A DNA stretch of 64,000 nt from NCBI GenBank assembly GCA_035650495.1, contig DASRHK010000119.1, forward strand, positions 7,610 to 71,609, written 5' to 3'. Origin of the DNA: DASRHK01 sp035650495 (GTDB lineage: Bacteria > Pseudomonadota > Gammaproteobacteria > Nevskiales > Nevskiaceae). The translations under genes were made by a program, and so were the position numbers. The notes under the pieces were generated by a model, which did not search any database, was not told the DNA's origin, and was given only the letters and a program-made list of their open reading frames with translations. Shown piece after piece: positions 43,280 through 51,229 of this stretch (the first letter of the stretch is position 1; each line of letters begins with the position of its first letter).

Positions 43280-43451
43280 AGTCGCTCGGCGGCTCGGCGT
43301 GGCCCATGGCCCACGCATAGATGTCGGGATCCTCGACTTCGGAGAGCAAGCGCACGAACGCGGCACGCTGCGCCTCGCCCGCCTTCGGATACCGTCGCTG
43401 ATAGTAGCGCTCGACGACGACGTCGAGCTCCTTCATCCCGCGCCGGAGCAA
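43242..43451 (-). CDS. sdhE: SdhE flavinylation factor (YgfY/CptB), start uncertain
   Basis: A small helical protein that promotes covalent FAD attachment to SdhA. The RRGMKELDVVVERYY segment holds the conserved Arg-Gly needed for flavinylation, and FVRLLSEVEDPDIYAWAMGH matches the family. The TTG at 43451 would leave only three residues before this motif, while homologs have about ten. The frame remains open upstream (AKLRWLLRRG is encoded) but has no ATG or GTG; a CTG next to the sdhB stop, 8 bases after GGTGGAG, is one possible start. Confidence 0.88.
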   Translation of the reverse strand: MLRRGMKELDVVVERYYQRRYPKAGEAQRAAFVRLLSEVEDPDIYAWAMGHAEPPSDYADLIAELRRAD

Positions 43452-43480
43452 CCAGCGCAGCTTCGCCGCGGGGATCTCCG

Positions 43481-44266
43481 TCAGACGGTGCGCTCCACCA
43501 GCTTCTTCTTGATCTCCGCGATCGCCTTCGCGGGATTCAATCCCTTCGGACAGGTCTTCGCGCAGTTCATGATCGTGTGGCAGCGATACAGCTTGAACGG
43601 ATCCTCGAGTGCATCGAGGCGCTCGCCGGTGGCTTCATCGCGCGAGTCCGCAATCCAGCGGTACGCCTGCAAGAGCGTCGCGGGACCGAGATAGCGATCG
43701 CCATTCCACCAGTACGAAGGACAGCTCGTGGTGCAGCACGCGCAGAGGATGCACTCGTAGAGACCGTCGAGCTTCGCGCGCTCCTCTTCCGATTGCAGGC
43801 GCTCACGCGTCGGCGCCGGGGTGTCCGTCTTGAGCCAGGGCTCGACCGACGCGAGCTGCGCGTAGAAGTGCGTGAGATCGGGAACGAGGTCCTTCACCAC
43901 CGGCATGTGCGGCAGCGGCAGGATCTTCACGTCGCCCTTGATCTCGTCGCACGACTTGGTGCACGCGAGCGTGTTGGTGCCGTCGATGTTCATCGCGCAC
44001 GAGCCGCAGATGCCCTCGCGGCACGAGCGGCGGAACGTCAGCGTCGCGTCGACCTCGTTCTTGATCTTGATCAGCGCGTCGAGAACCATGGGGCCGCAGG
44101 CGGCCATGTCGACTTCGTAGGTGTCGACGCGCGGATTGGCACCGGAGTCCGGATCGTAGCGATAGATCTTGAAGGTCGTGACCTTCTTCGCACCCGCTGG
44201 CGCGCGATAGGTCTTGCCGGCTTTCTGGTCGATCGTGGAATTCTTGGGCAGCGTGAATTGCGCCAT
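43481..44266 (-). CDS. sdhB: Succinate dehydrogenase iron-sulfur subunit
   Basis: A 261-residue SdhB carrying three Fe-S clusters. The [2Fe-2S] ligands are in CREGICGSCAMN and the following Cys; the [4Fe-4S] and [3Fe-4S] ligands are in CILCACCTTSCPSYWWN and CHTIMNCAKTCPKGLNP. It passes electrons from SdhA to ubiquinone. It lies 14 bases after sdhA. Confidence 0.97.
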   Translation of the reverse strand: MAQFTLPKNSTIDQKAGKTYRAPAGAKKVTTFKIYRYDPDSGANPRVDTYEVDMAACGPMVLDALIKIKNEVDATLTFRRSCREGICGSCAMNIDGTNTLACTKSCDEIKGDVKILPLPHMPVVKDLVPDLTHFYAQLASVEPWLKTDTPAPTRERLQSEEERAKLDGLYECILCACCTTSCPSYWWNGDRYLGPATLLQAYRWIADSRDEATGERLDALEDPFKLYRCHTIMNCAKTCPKGLNPAKAIAEIKKKLVERTV

Positions 44267-44280
44267 GGTCTTTCCTTGAA

Positions 44281-46080
44281 TTAGTACACGCGCTTCTGAG
44301 GCGCGATCACCTCGATCTCGTCGTCGAGCACGTTCATGTGCACCGGCCGGTAGTCGATTTTCACGTCGGTCTCGGCTGCGCGCCACGCGAGCGTGTGCTT
44401 CATCCAGTTCGCGTCGTCGCGATCGGGGAAGTCCTCGTGCGCGTGCGCGCCGCGCGACTCCTTGCGATTCGCCGCCGACGCCATCGTCACCAGCGCATTG
44501 CCGAGCAGGTTGTCGAGCTCGAGCGTCTCGGCGAGATCGCTGTTCCAGATCATCGAGCGATCCTTCACGCCCACGTCCTTCAACGACGCGCACGTCTTCT
44601 TGAGCTTGGCGAGGCCTTCGTCCATCGACTTCTGCGTACGGAACACCGCCGCGTGCGACTGCATGTTCTTCTGCATCTCGAGGCGAAGATCAGCCGTCGG
44701 GCGCGAGCCCTTCGCGTTACGCAGCGCGTCGAGACGCGCGAGCGACGCTTCTTCCGACTTGCCGCCCTGCGTGCCGTTGAGCGGCTTGTGATTGCTGCCG
44801 GCGGTGACGAGCTCCGCCGCGCGATGCGCGGCAGAGCGGCCGAACACGACGAGATCGAGCAGCGAGTTCGAGCCGAGACGATTCGCACCGTGCACCGACA
44901 CGCACGCCGCCTCGCCGACCGCCATCAGGCCCGGCACGACGGTGTCGGGATTGCCCTTCTTCAGCGTCACCGCTTCGCCGGTGTGCAGCGTCGGGATGCC
45001 GCCCATGTTGTAGTGCACCGTCGGCAGGACCGGGATCGGCTCCTTGGTCACGTCGACGTTCGCGAAAATCTTCGCGCTCTCGGAAATGCCCGGCAGACGC
45101 GCGTGCAGCACGTCGGGTCCGAGATGCTCGAGATGCAGATGGATGTGATCGTGCTCGGGACCGACGCCGCGGCCTTCGCGGATCTCGATGGTCATCGAGC
45201 GCGAGACGACGTCGCGCGACGCGAGGTCCTTGCGGTTCGGCGCGTAGCGCTCCATGAAGCGCTCGCCCTTGGAATTGGTGAGATAGCCGCCCTCGCCGCG
45301 CGCGCCTTCGGTGATCAGGCAGCCCGAACCGTAGATGCCGGTCGGATGGAATTGCACGAATTCCATGTCCTGCAGCGGCAGGCCGGCGCGCAGCACCATC
45401 GCGTTGCCATCACCGGTGCACGTATGCGCGGAGGTCGCGGAGAAATACGCGCGACCGTAGCCACCGGTTGCGAGGATCACCATGTGCGCGCGGAAGCGAT
45501 GCAGCTGGCCGGTCGACAGATCCCACGCGAGCACGCCGCGGCAGGAACCGTCGTCGTCCATCAGGAGATCGAGCGCGAAGTATTCGATGTAGAACTGCGC
45601 CTGGCGCTTGAGCGACTGCTGATACAGCGTGTGCAGCATCGCGTGGCCGGTGCGATCCGCGGCAGCGCACGTGCGCTGCGCGGTGCCCTTGCCGTAATCG
45701 GTGGTCATGCCGCCGAACGGACGCTGATAGATCTTGCCTTCCGGCGTGCGCGAGAAGGGCACGCCGTAGTGCTCGAGCTCGATCACCGCCGGAATCGCCT
45801 CGCGGCACATGTACTGGATCGCGTCCTGATCGCCGAGCCAGTCCGAGCCCTTTACGGTGTCGTACATGTGCCAGCGCCAATCGTCCTGGCCCATGTTGCC
45901 GAGCGCGGCGGAGATGCCGCCTTGCGCTGCGACGGTGTGCGAGCGCGTCGGGAAGAGCTTGGTGATGTTCGCGGTCTTCAGCCCGGCTTCGGCAAGACCC
46001 AGCGTCGCGCGCAGGCCGGCGCCGCCGGCGCCGACCACAACAACGTCGTACTCGTGATGCGTGATGTCGTAGGCGGCCAT
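44281..46080 (-). CDS. sdhA: Succinate dehydrogenase flavoprotein subunit
   Basis: A 599-residue SdhA. VVVGAGGAGLRATLGLAEAG is the FAD fold. TRSHTVAAQGGISAALGN holds the His for covalent FAD, whose attachment SdhE assists. HPTGIYGSGCLITEGARGEGG and SVHGANRLGSNSLLD complete the active site and cofactor contacts. It oxidises succinate to fumarate on the cytoplasmic side. The gene lies 7 bases after sdhD. Confidence 0.98.
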   Translation of the reverse strand: MAAYDITHHEYDVVVVGAGGAGLRATLGLAEAGLKTANITKLFPTRSHTVAAQGGISAALGNMGQDDWRWHMYDTVKGSDWLGDQDAIQYMCREAIPAVIELEHYGVPFSRTPEGKIYQRPFGGMTTDYGKGTAQRTCAAADRTGHAMLHTLYQQSLKRQAQFYIEYFALDLLMDDDGSCRGVLAWDLSTGQLHRFRAHMVILATGGYGRAYFSATSAHTCTGDGNAMVLRAGLPLQDMEFVQFHPTGIYGSGCLITEGARGEGGYLTNSKGERFMERYAPNRKDLASRDVVSRSMTIEIREGRGVGPEHDHIHLHLEHLGPDVLHARLPGISESAKIFANVDVTKEPIPVLPTVHYNMGGIPTLHTGEAVTLKKGNPDTVVPGLMAVGEAACVSVHGANRLGSNSLLDLVVFGRSAAHRAAELVTAGSNHKPLNGTQGGKSEEASLARLDALRNAKGSRPTADLRLEMQKNMQSHAAVFRTQKSMDEGLAKLKKTCASLKDVGVKDRSMIWNSDLAETLELDNLLGNALVTMASAANRKESRGAHAHEDFPDRDDANWMKHTLAWRAAETDVKIDYRPVHMNVLDDEIEVIAPQKRVY

Positions 46081-46087
46081 GTCGTTC

Positions 46088-46477
46088 TTAGGTGAGCGCG
46101 ATCTTGAGCACGGCGAAGATGCCCGCCGCAGCGACGATGAAATGCACGAACTTGTTGAGCAGCAGGCAGGCGAGCTTCATCGCCTCGCCCGCGACGTAGT
46201 CCTCGATCACGACCTGCACGCCGAGCGCGGAGTGATAGGTCGCCGCTGCGATGAACAGCACCAGCGTGACCGCGACCGACGGCGCGTGAACCCAACCGCG
46301 CACCGCGAAGAAGTCTGCGCGACCGAGCTGCGCGAGCGAGAACGCGAACCACAGCGAGAGCGGCACCAGCGCAACCGCGGTGACGCGCTGGATCCAGAAA
46401 TGCTCGACGCCCGACTTCGCCGATCCGAGCCCGCGCGCTTTCGACAGCGGCGAGCGCATCCCTTCGTAGTGGCTCAT
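46088..46477 (-). CDS. sdhD: Succinate dehydrogenase membrane anchor subunit
   Basis: A 129-residue membrane anchor with three TM segments. EHFWIQRVTAVALVPL is the usual cytoplasmic entry to TM1. TYHSALGVQVVIEDYV in TM2 carries the candidate haem-b His and the Asp-Tyr near the quinone site. It overlaps sdhC by 4 bases. Confidence 0.94.
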   Translation of the reverse strand: MSHYEGMRSPLSKARGLGSAKSGVEHFWIQRVTAVALVPLSLWFAFSLAQLGRADFFAVRGWVHAPSVAVTLVLFIAAATYHSALGVQVVIEDYVAGEAMKLACLLLNKFVHFIVAAAGIFAVLKIALT

Positions 46478-46902
46478 CGCAGCGCTCCGTGCGAGATGGC
46501 GAGGCCCCAGATCGCCGCGGTCAGCGCGAGCGAGACGATCACGACGGCATAGCCGGACTTGTATGCGGTCGGGATGTCGAAGCCCTTGCCCGCATCCCAG
46601 AACAGATGGCGGATGCCGTTGCAGAGGTGATACATCAGCGTCCAGCTGTAGGCGAAGAGGATCGCCTCACCGTACCAAGCGTGCAGATGCGGTACGACCT
46701 GGTTGTAGCTCTGCGCGCCGGCAGCGAGCATCACCAGCCAGGTCGCGATCAGGAGCGTGCCGATCGAAAGCCCGATCCCGGTGATGCGATGCGCGAACGA
46801 CAGCACCGACGTGAGCTGGAACCGGTAGTACGGCCCCAGCATGAAGGGCGACATGGGGCGATCGATCTGCCTCGTCGGTGCAGGCGTCGTCTCGTTGCTC
46901 AT
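46474..46902 (-). CDS. sdhC: Succinate dehydrogenase cytochrome b556 subunit
   Basis: A 142-residue cytochrome b subunit with three TM segments. SVLSFAHRITGIGLSIG is the family signature at the start of TM1, and YHLCNGIRHLFWD contains the haem-ligand His in TM2. With SdhD it forms the quinone site. It starts 25 bases after the SDHAF4-like gene. Confidence 0.95.
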   Translation of the reverse strand: MSNETTPAPTRQIDRPMSPFMLGPYYRFQLTSVLSFAHRITGIGLSIGTLLIATWLVMLAAGAQSYNQVVPHLHAWYGEAILFAYSWTLMYHLCNGIRHLFWDAGKGFDIPTAYKSGYAVVIVSLALTAAIWGLAISHGALR

Positions 46903-46927
46903 CTGGACTCCGTTCTACTCGCGGATC

Positions 46928-47110
46928 TCAAAAATCGATGCAGCGGCCGTTCTTTTCCCAATCGCCGTAGCGGGTCGGCTCCGGCCCATCCTTGCGACCG
47001 CCGATCTCGCGCACGGGCTGCGGCGCGGCCACCGGCGCAGGCGGAATCCACTGACCCACGCTGGGATCCGTGGACGGCGGTTGCGACTTGAGTGGCGCGG
47101 GATCGGCCAT
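46928..47110 (-). CDS. DUF1674 / SDHAF4-like succinate dehydrogenase assembly factor
   Basis: A 60-residue protein with a proline-rich, disordered N-terminus and the C-terminal signature EIGGRKDGPEPTRYGDWEKN ending in GRCIDF. This is the DUF1674 motif of SDHAF4, which in eukaryotes binds flavinylated SdhA before it joins SdhB. ATG at 47110 is chosen over an in-frame GTG at 47116. Its position directly in front of sdhC supports the same role here. Confidence 0.85.
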   Translation of the reverse strand: MADPAPLKSQPPSTDPSVGQWIPPAPVAAPQPVREIGGRKDGPEPTRYGDWEKNGRCIDF

Positions 47111-47148
47111 AGACACGATATTCTCTCAAGATTCACCGACTCGTCGCA

Positions 47149-47862
47149 ATGCAACAAACTTCTCCTGCTCCTTCGATCGCATCGGGTGTCGGCCGCATTC
47201 TCGTCGCGGGCGCCGATGCCGAAGCGTTCCTGCAAGGCCAACTGACGCAAGACGTTCGCAAGGCCGGCGCGGAGCCGATCCTCGCCGGCTACTGCAGCCC
47301 GAAAGGCCGGCTCCTTGCCGTGATGGAAATGCAGCGTGGCGCCGACGGCATCACGCTGTCGATCCATCGCAGCGTGCTGGAAGCGACCGTGAAGCGCCTG
47401 CGCATGTTCGTGCTGCGCTCGAAGGTCACGCTCACCGAGATCGATCCGCTCGTCGCTGCGGACGGCGATCACGATTGGCGACGCGAGCGCATCGCGCGCG
47501 GCGTGCCGACGATCTTCCCGTCGACCAGCGATCACTTCGTGCCGCAGATGTGCAATCTCGACACGCTCGGCGGCATCAGCTTCGACAAGGGCTGCTACGC
47601 GGGTCAGGAGATCGTCGCTCGCCTGCACTATCGCGGCGAAGCCAAGCGCCGGATGTTCCGCGCCGCGATCGAGGGCGACGCATTGCCCGGCGATCCGGTC
47701 TTCGATGCAGCCGATGGGTCGCAAGCGGCCGGTGAGATCGTCGACGCGATCGACGGCGAGGCGCTGATCGTCCTGCAGCTCGCGCACGCGGATGCACAGC
47801 TGCGCCTGCAATCCGGCGCTCCGATCACCCAGCTCCGGCGCCTCATTCCCGAATCGACCTAA
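47149..47862 (+). CDS. ygfZ: Folate-binding Fe-S maintenance protein YgfZ
   Basis: A 237-residue GcvT-fold protein that uses folate to support synthesis or repair of Fe-S enzymes such as MiaB and complex II. The hallmark motif KGCYAGQEIVARLHYRG (Cys149) is intact. The N-terminus SGVGRILVAGADAEAFLQGQLTQDV is the folate-binding part. It diverges from the sdh operon with 38 bases between starts. Confidence 0.94.
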   Translation: MQQTSPAPSIASGVGRILVAGADAEAFLQGQLTQDVRKAGAEPILAGYCSPKGRLLAVMEMQRGADGITLSIHRSVLEATVKRLRMFVLRSKVTLTEIDPLVAADGDHDWRRERIARGVPTIFPSTSDHFVPQMCNLDTLGGISFDKGCYAGQEIVARLHYRGEAKRRMFRAAIEGDALPGDPVFDAADGSQAAGEIVDAIDGEALIVLQLAHADAQLRLQSGAPITQLRRLIPEST

Positions 47863-47869
47863 GCAAATT

Positions 47870-47887
47870 GGGCATGACGATATGCCC
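47870..47887. promoter_or_regulatory. Inverted repeat upstream of the sulfate-uptake operon
   Basis: GGGCAT-N6-ATGCCC lies 8 bases after the ygfZ stop and 85 bases before the porin start. No T-run follows, so it is not a convincing intrinsic terminator. It could be an operator for sulfur control of the operon downstream, but no known CysB-type site is recognisable. Confidence 0.25.
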
Positions 47888-47972
47888 CATAACGCGCGCA
47901 CTCGATATTCTTTTACAGCGGGATTCGTGCTCTAGAACATAGCGCTCGCCTTTCATCCGGGAGTCGAGTGCA

Positions 47973-49370
47973 GTGTCGAATCATTCCTCCAAGCGCGGCC
48001 TCGCGCTGGTCGCAGCCGTTGCGTTCCTGCCCACGCTCGCTCATGCCGATCCGAGCGCCGACGCGCTCGACCAACGCCTGAAGATCGTCGAGCGCCAGCT
48101 CGAGATCAACAAGGAGGACGCCGACGCCAAAGCCAAGGATGCCGCGACGGTCAAAGCCGGCGAGAAGGGCTTCAGCATCACCTCGGCCGACGAGAAGTGG
48201 CAGCTCAACTTCCGCGCGCTGCTCCAGGCCGACGGCCGCTTCTTCATCGGCGATCCGGCGAGCCAGAATTTCAACGACACGTTCCTGCTCCGGCGCGGCG
48301 AGGCGCAGTTCTCCGGGTCGCTCGGCAAATTCGTCGGCTTCGTGTTCATTCCGCAGTTCACCGCGGGCAGCAACTCGACGCCGGGCGCGTCGATCACCGA
48401 CGTCTACGTCGATCTGAAATTCCACCCGGCGGCGACGGTGCGCGTCGGCCGCTTCAAGGGTCCGATCGCGGGGCTCGAGAACCTGCGCTCCTCCGGCGCG
48501 ATCAAGTTCGTCGAGCGCGGGCTGCCGACGTATCTGCTGCCCGCGCGCGACTACGGCGTCCAGCTCTACGGCACGGTGCTCGGCGGCGCACTCACCTATT
48601 CGGGCGGCATCTTCAACGGCGCGCGCGACGGATCCGATGCGACCGCGACCGATGCGGACAATCGTCACGAGCTCGCGGCGCGCGTCTTCGCCGAGCCGTT
48701 CAAGAGCTCGCCGGGGTTCTTCCAGGGCCTCGGCTTCGGCGTCGCCGCCGGCAAGGGCAGCAAGCTCGGCAGCAACGTCGCCGGCGGCAACCAGGTCCTG
48801 CCGAGCTACGTCACCACCGGCCAGAACGCGTTCTTCAGTTACTCGCCGGCCGCGACGGGCACGCCGCCGGCGACGCCGACGGTCGCCGCCGCCGGCGATC
48901 AGACGCGCATCAATCCGCAGCTCTACTTCTTCCGCAACAGCTTCGGCCTCCTTGCCGAATACGTGACGTCGAAGCAGACGCTCGCATCGCAAGGCGTCAC
49001 CACGAGCCTCACGCACAAGGCCTACAACGTCGAGGCGACCTATCTCCTGACCGGCGAGGACGCGACCTACTCGCAGCCGGTGAAGCCGCGGCATCCCTAC
49101 ACCGTCGGCGGCGACGGCTGGGGCGCGCTGGAAGTCGGCGCGCGTCACGGCGCGATCGACATCGACGATGACGCGTTCCCGGCGTTCGCCGACCCGAGCA
49201 AGTCCGCGTCGAAGGCGCAGGACTACGGCGCGGTCATCGCGTGGTATCCGACGACCAACGTCAAGGTCGCGACCAATTTCGACTTGACCCGATTCGACGG
49301 GGGCGCTTCGGGCGGCGGCAACCGGCCGATCGAGCGCGCGCTCTTCGCTCGCGTCCAGCTCTGGTATTGA
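47973..49370 (+). CDS. OprO/OprP-family outer-membrane porin
   Basis: A 465-residue porin. A signal peptide ends in AHADPS, followed by a short periplasmic coiled-coil-like segment (LDQRLKIVERQLEINKEDADAKAK). A 16-strand barrel follows (FRALLQADGRFFIGD to the terminal ALFARVQLWY). OprP/OprO are anion-selective and known for phosphate; here the gene sits 12 bases before sbp, so it is probably the outer-membrane entry for sulfate. The start is GTG with a GGGAG ribosome site. Confidence 0.92.
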   Translation: MSNHSSKRGLALVAAVAFLPTLAHADPSADALDQRLKIVERQLEINKEDADAKAKDAATVKAGEKGFSITSADEKWQLNFRALLQADGRFFIGDPASQNFNDTFLLRRGEAQFSGSLGKFVGFVFIPQFTAGSNSTPGASITDVYVDLKFHPAATVRVGRFKGPIAGLENLRSSGAIKFVERGLPTYLLPARDYGVQLYGTVLGGALTYSGGIFNGARDGSDATATDADNRHELAARVFAEPFKSSPGFFQGLGFGVAAGKGSKLGSNVAGGNQVLPSYVTTGQNAFFSYSPAATGTPPATPTVAAAGDQTRINPQLYFFRNSFGLLAEYVTSKQTLASQGVTTSLTHKAYNVEATYLLTGEDATYSQPVKPRHPYTVGGDGWGALEVGARHGAIDIDDDAFPAFADPSKSASKAQDYGAVIAWYPTTNVKVATNFDLTRFDGGASGGGNRPIERALFARVQLWY

Positions 49371-49382
49371 AAGGACACCGTC

Positions 49383-50378
49383 ATGCAAAGCAAGCATTTC
49401 TTCGCCGCCGCAACACTCTTCGTCTCTGCGGCAGCTGGCGCAGGCAACGTGGAGATCCTCAACGCCTCCTACGATCCGACGCGCGAGCTCTACAAGGACA
49501 TCAACGCGCACTTCATCGAGCAGTGGAAGCAGAAGTCCGGCGACACGCTGACCATCAACCAGTCGCACGGCGGCTCGGGCAAGCAGGCGCGAGCGATCAT
49601 CGACGGACTCGAGGCCGACGTCGCCACGCTCGGGCTCGGCTACGACGTCGACTCGCTGTACGACAAGGCCAAGCTGATCCCCGCCGATTGGCAGAAGCGG
49701 CTGCCGCACAACAGCTCGCCGTACACCTCGACGATCGTGCTGCTCGTTCGCAAAGGCAATCCCAAGGGCATCAAGGACTGGGATGACCTGGTGAAGCCCG
49801 GCGTCGCGGTCGTCACGCCGAATCCGAAGACGTCCGGTGGCGCGCGCTGGAATTACCTCGCCGCGTGGGCGTACGCGAAGAAGAAGTTCGGCGGCGACGA
49901 AGCCAAGGTCAAGGACTTCGTGAAGGCGCTCTACAAGAACGTACCGGTGCTCGACACCGGCGCGCGTGGCGCAACCACGACCTTCGTCCAGCGCGGCATC
50001 GGCGACGTGCTGATCGCGTGGGAGAACGAAGCGTTCCTGTCGCAGCAGGAGTTCGGCAAGGACAAGTTCGAGATCGTCGCGCCATCGCTCTCGATCCTCG
50101 CGGAGCCGCCGGTCACGGTGGTCGACAAGGTCGTGGACAAGCACGGCACGCGCAAGATCGCCGAGGCCTATCTCAACTATCTGTACACGGACGAAGGCCA
50201 GGAGATCATCGCGAAGAACTTCTATCGTCCGGTCAACGAGGCGATCGCGGCGAAGCACGCAAGCGAGTTCCCGAGACTCGATCTCGTCACCATCGCGGAC
50301 TTCGGCGGCTGGCAGAAGGCGCAGGCGACGCACTTCGCCGATGGCGGCGTGTTCGATCAGCTGACGCTGAGCAAGTGA
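49383..50378 (+). CDS. sbp: Periplasmic sulfate-binding protein
   Basis: A 331-residue sulfate-binding protein with a signal peptide ending around SAAAGAG. NASYDPTRELYKDIN, SHGGSGKQARAIIDGL, PNPKTSGGARWNYLAAW and ENEAFLSQQEFG contribute known sulfate contacts and family signatures. It delivers sulfate to CysTWA, encoded after two inserted small genes. Confidence 0.96.
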   Translation: MQSKHFFAAATLFVSAAAGAGNVEILNASYDPTRELYKDINAHFIEQWKQKSGDTLTINQSHGGSGKQARAIIDGLEADVATLGLGYDVDSLYDKAKLIPADWQKRLPHNSSPYTSTIVLLVRKGNPKGIKDWDDLVKPGVAVVTPNPKTSGGARWNYLAAWAYAKKKFGGDEAKVKDFVKALYKNVPVLDTGARGATTTFVQRGIGDVLIAWENEAFLSQQEFGKDKFEIVAPSLSILAEPPVTVVDKVVDKHGTRKIAEAYLNYLYTDEGQEIIAKNFYRPVNEAIAAKHASEFPRLDLVTIADFGGWQKAQATHFADGGVFDQLTLSK

Positions 50379-50379
50379 G

Positions 50380-50601
50380 ATGAGCCACATCACCGCCGTC
50401 AACACGCGCAATCAGTTCCGCGGCAAGGTCGTCGGCGTGCGGCGCGGCGACGTCATGTCGGAGATCGAGATCGAGACGGCGGCGGGCGTGATCTCCGCCG
50501 TCGTCACCACGAGCTCGGTCGACCGGCTCGGGCTGCGCAACGGCGACGAGGCGCTCGCGTTATTCAAGGCCGCGGACGTCCTGGTCGCCCGGCTCGGATA
50601 G
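50380..50601 (+). CDS. TOBE/Mop-domain small protein
   Basis: A 73-residue single TOBE (molbindin) domain: RNQFRGKVVGVRRGDVMSEIEIET and TTSSVDRLGLRNGDEALALFKAADVLVA. Such stand-alone domains assemble into oxyanion-binding rings, usually for molybdate. Sulfate or tungstate is possible given the context. It starts 1 base after the sbp stop. Confidence 0.9.
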   Translation: MSHITAVNTRNQFRGKVVGVRRGDVMSEIEIETAAGVISAVVTTSSVDRLGLRNGDEALALFKAADVLVARLG

Positions 50602-50605
50602 TCCG

Positions 50606-51229
50606 ATGTGCTTGATCGTCCACAAGCCGGCCGGCATCGGCGTCAGCGAGGATCTGCTGCGAGCTGCCCTCTCGCTCAACCGCGATGGCTGGGGGTTGAT
50701 GGGCTTCGCACCCAATGGACGCCTGCTGCTCGAGCGACACGCGGAGATCGACGAAGAGGCGGTCATCGACACGGTGCGCCGCTACGAGCCCGCGGAATTC
50801 GTGTTGCACCTGCGTCAGCGCACGCGCGGCGGCGTCGGTCCGCACAACACGCATCCGATCCGCGTGTCCACAGGCCTGTACCTCATGCACAACGGCACGC
50901 TCGGCATTCCCTCGCGCGTCGCCGGCATGTCGGACACGTGGCATCTCGTCACCGACGTTCTGCGGCCGCTCGCGCAACGCCACCGGCCGCTGTTCCTCGA
51001 CAACGCGTTCCACGCGCTGCTCGAGGTCGGCTTGCGCGCGGAGAACAAGATCGCCCTGCTCGATCAGCCGAGCCGGCGCATCCTGCTGCTCAATCGCGCG
51101 CAGGGCGCCGAGCTCGACGGCCTGTGGCTGTCGAGCACGCGCTGGATCGATCGGCGCCTGCTCCCGCTCGCGAATGCTCCGCAGCCGCAGGAGCGGAGCT
51201 TCGCGGCCAACGAGCTGCACTTCGTCTGA
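50606..51229 (+). CDS. Class II glutamine-amidotransferase-like Ntn hydrolase
   Basis: A 207-residue protein beginning MCLIV, so Cys2 becomes the N-terminal nucleophile after Met removal. LNRDGWGLMGF, VLHLRQRTRGGVGPHNTHPI and YLMHNGTLG match the glutaminase domain of class II amidotransferases. There is no synthetase domain. It is inserted between the TOBE gene and cysT, overlapping cysT by 3 bases (TGATG). I do not know a role for such a protein in sulfate uptake; it may act on another amide or serve in regulation. Confidence 0.85.
   Translation: MCLIVHKPAGIGVSEDLLRAALSLNRDGWGLMGFAPNGRLLLERHAEIDEEAVIDTVRRYEPAEFVLHLRQRTRGGVGPHNTHPIRVSTGLYLMHNGTLGIPSRVAGMSDTWHLVTDVLRPLAQRHRPLFLDNAFHALLEVGLRAENKIALLDQPSRRILLLNRAQGAELDGLWLSSTRWIDRRLLPLANAPQPQERSFAANELHFV

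Noticed and set aside
42824..43451. sdhE-ygfX pair as a toxin-antitoxin system (CptAB)
   Set aside because: The E. coli pair was once proposed as a TA module, but SdhE is established as a flavinylation factor and here it sits in the sdh operon, so a toxin role is not supported by sequence.
47913..50411. 832-codon minus-strand open frame across the porin and sbp genes
   Set aside because: It spans two unrelated genes on the opposite strand and is low-complexity Arg/Asp/Leu-rich sequence.
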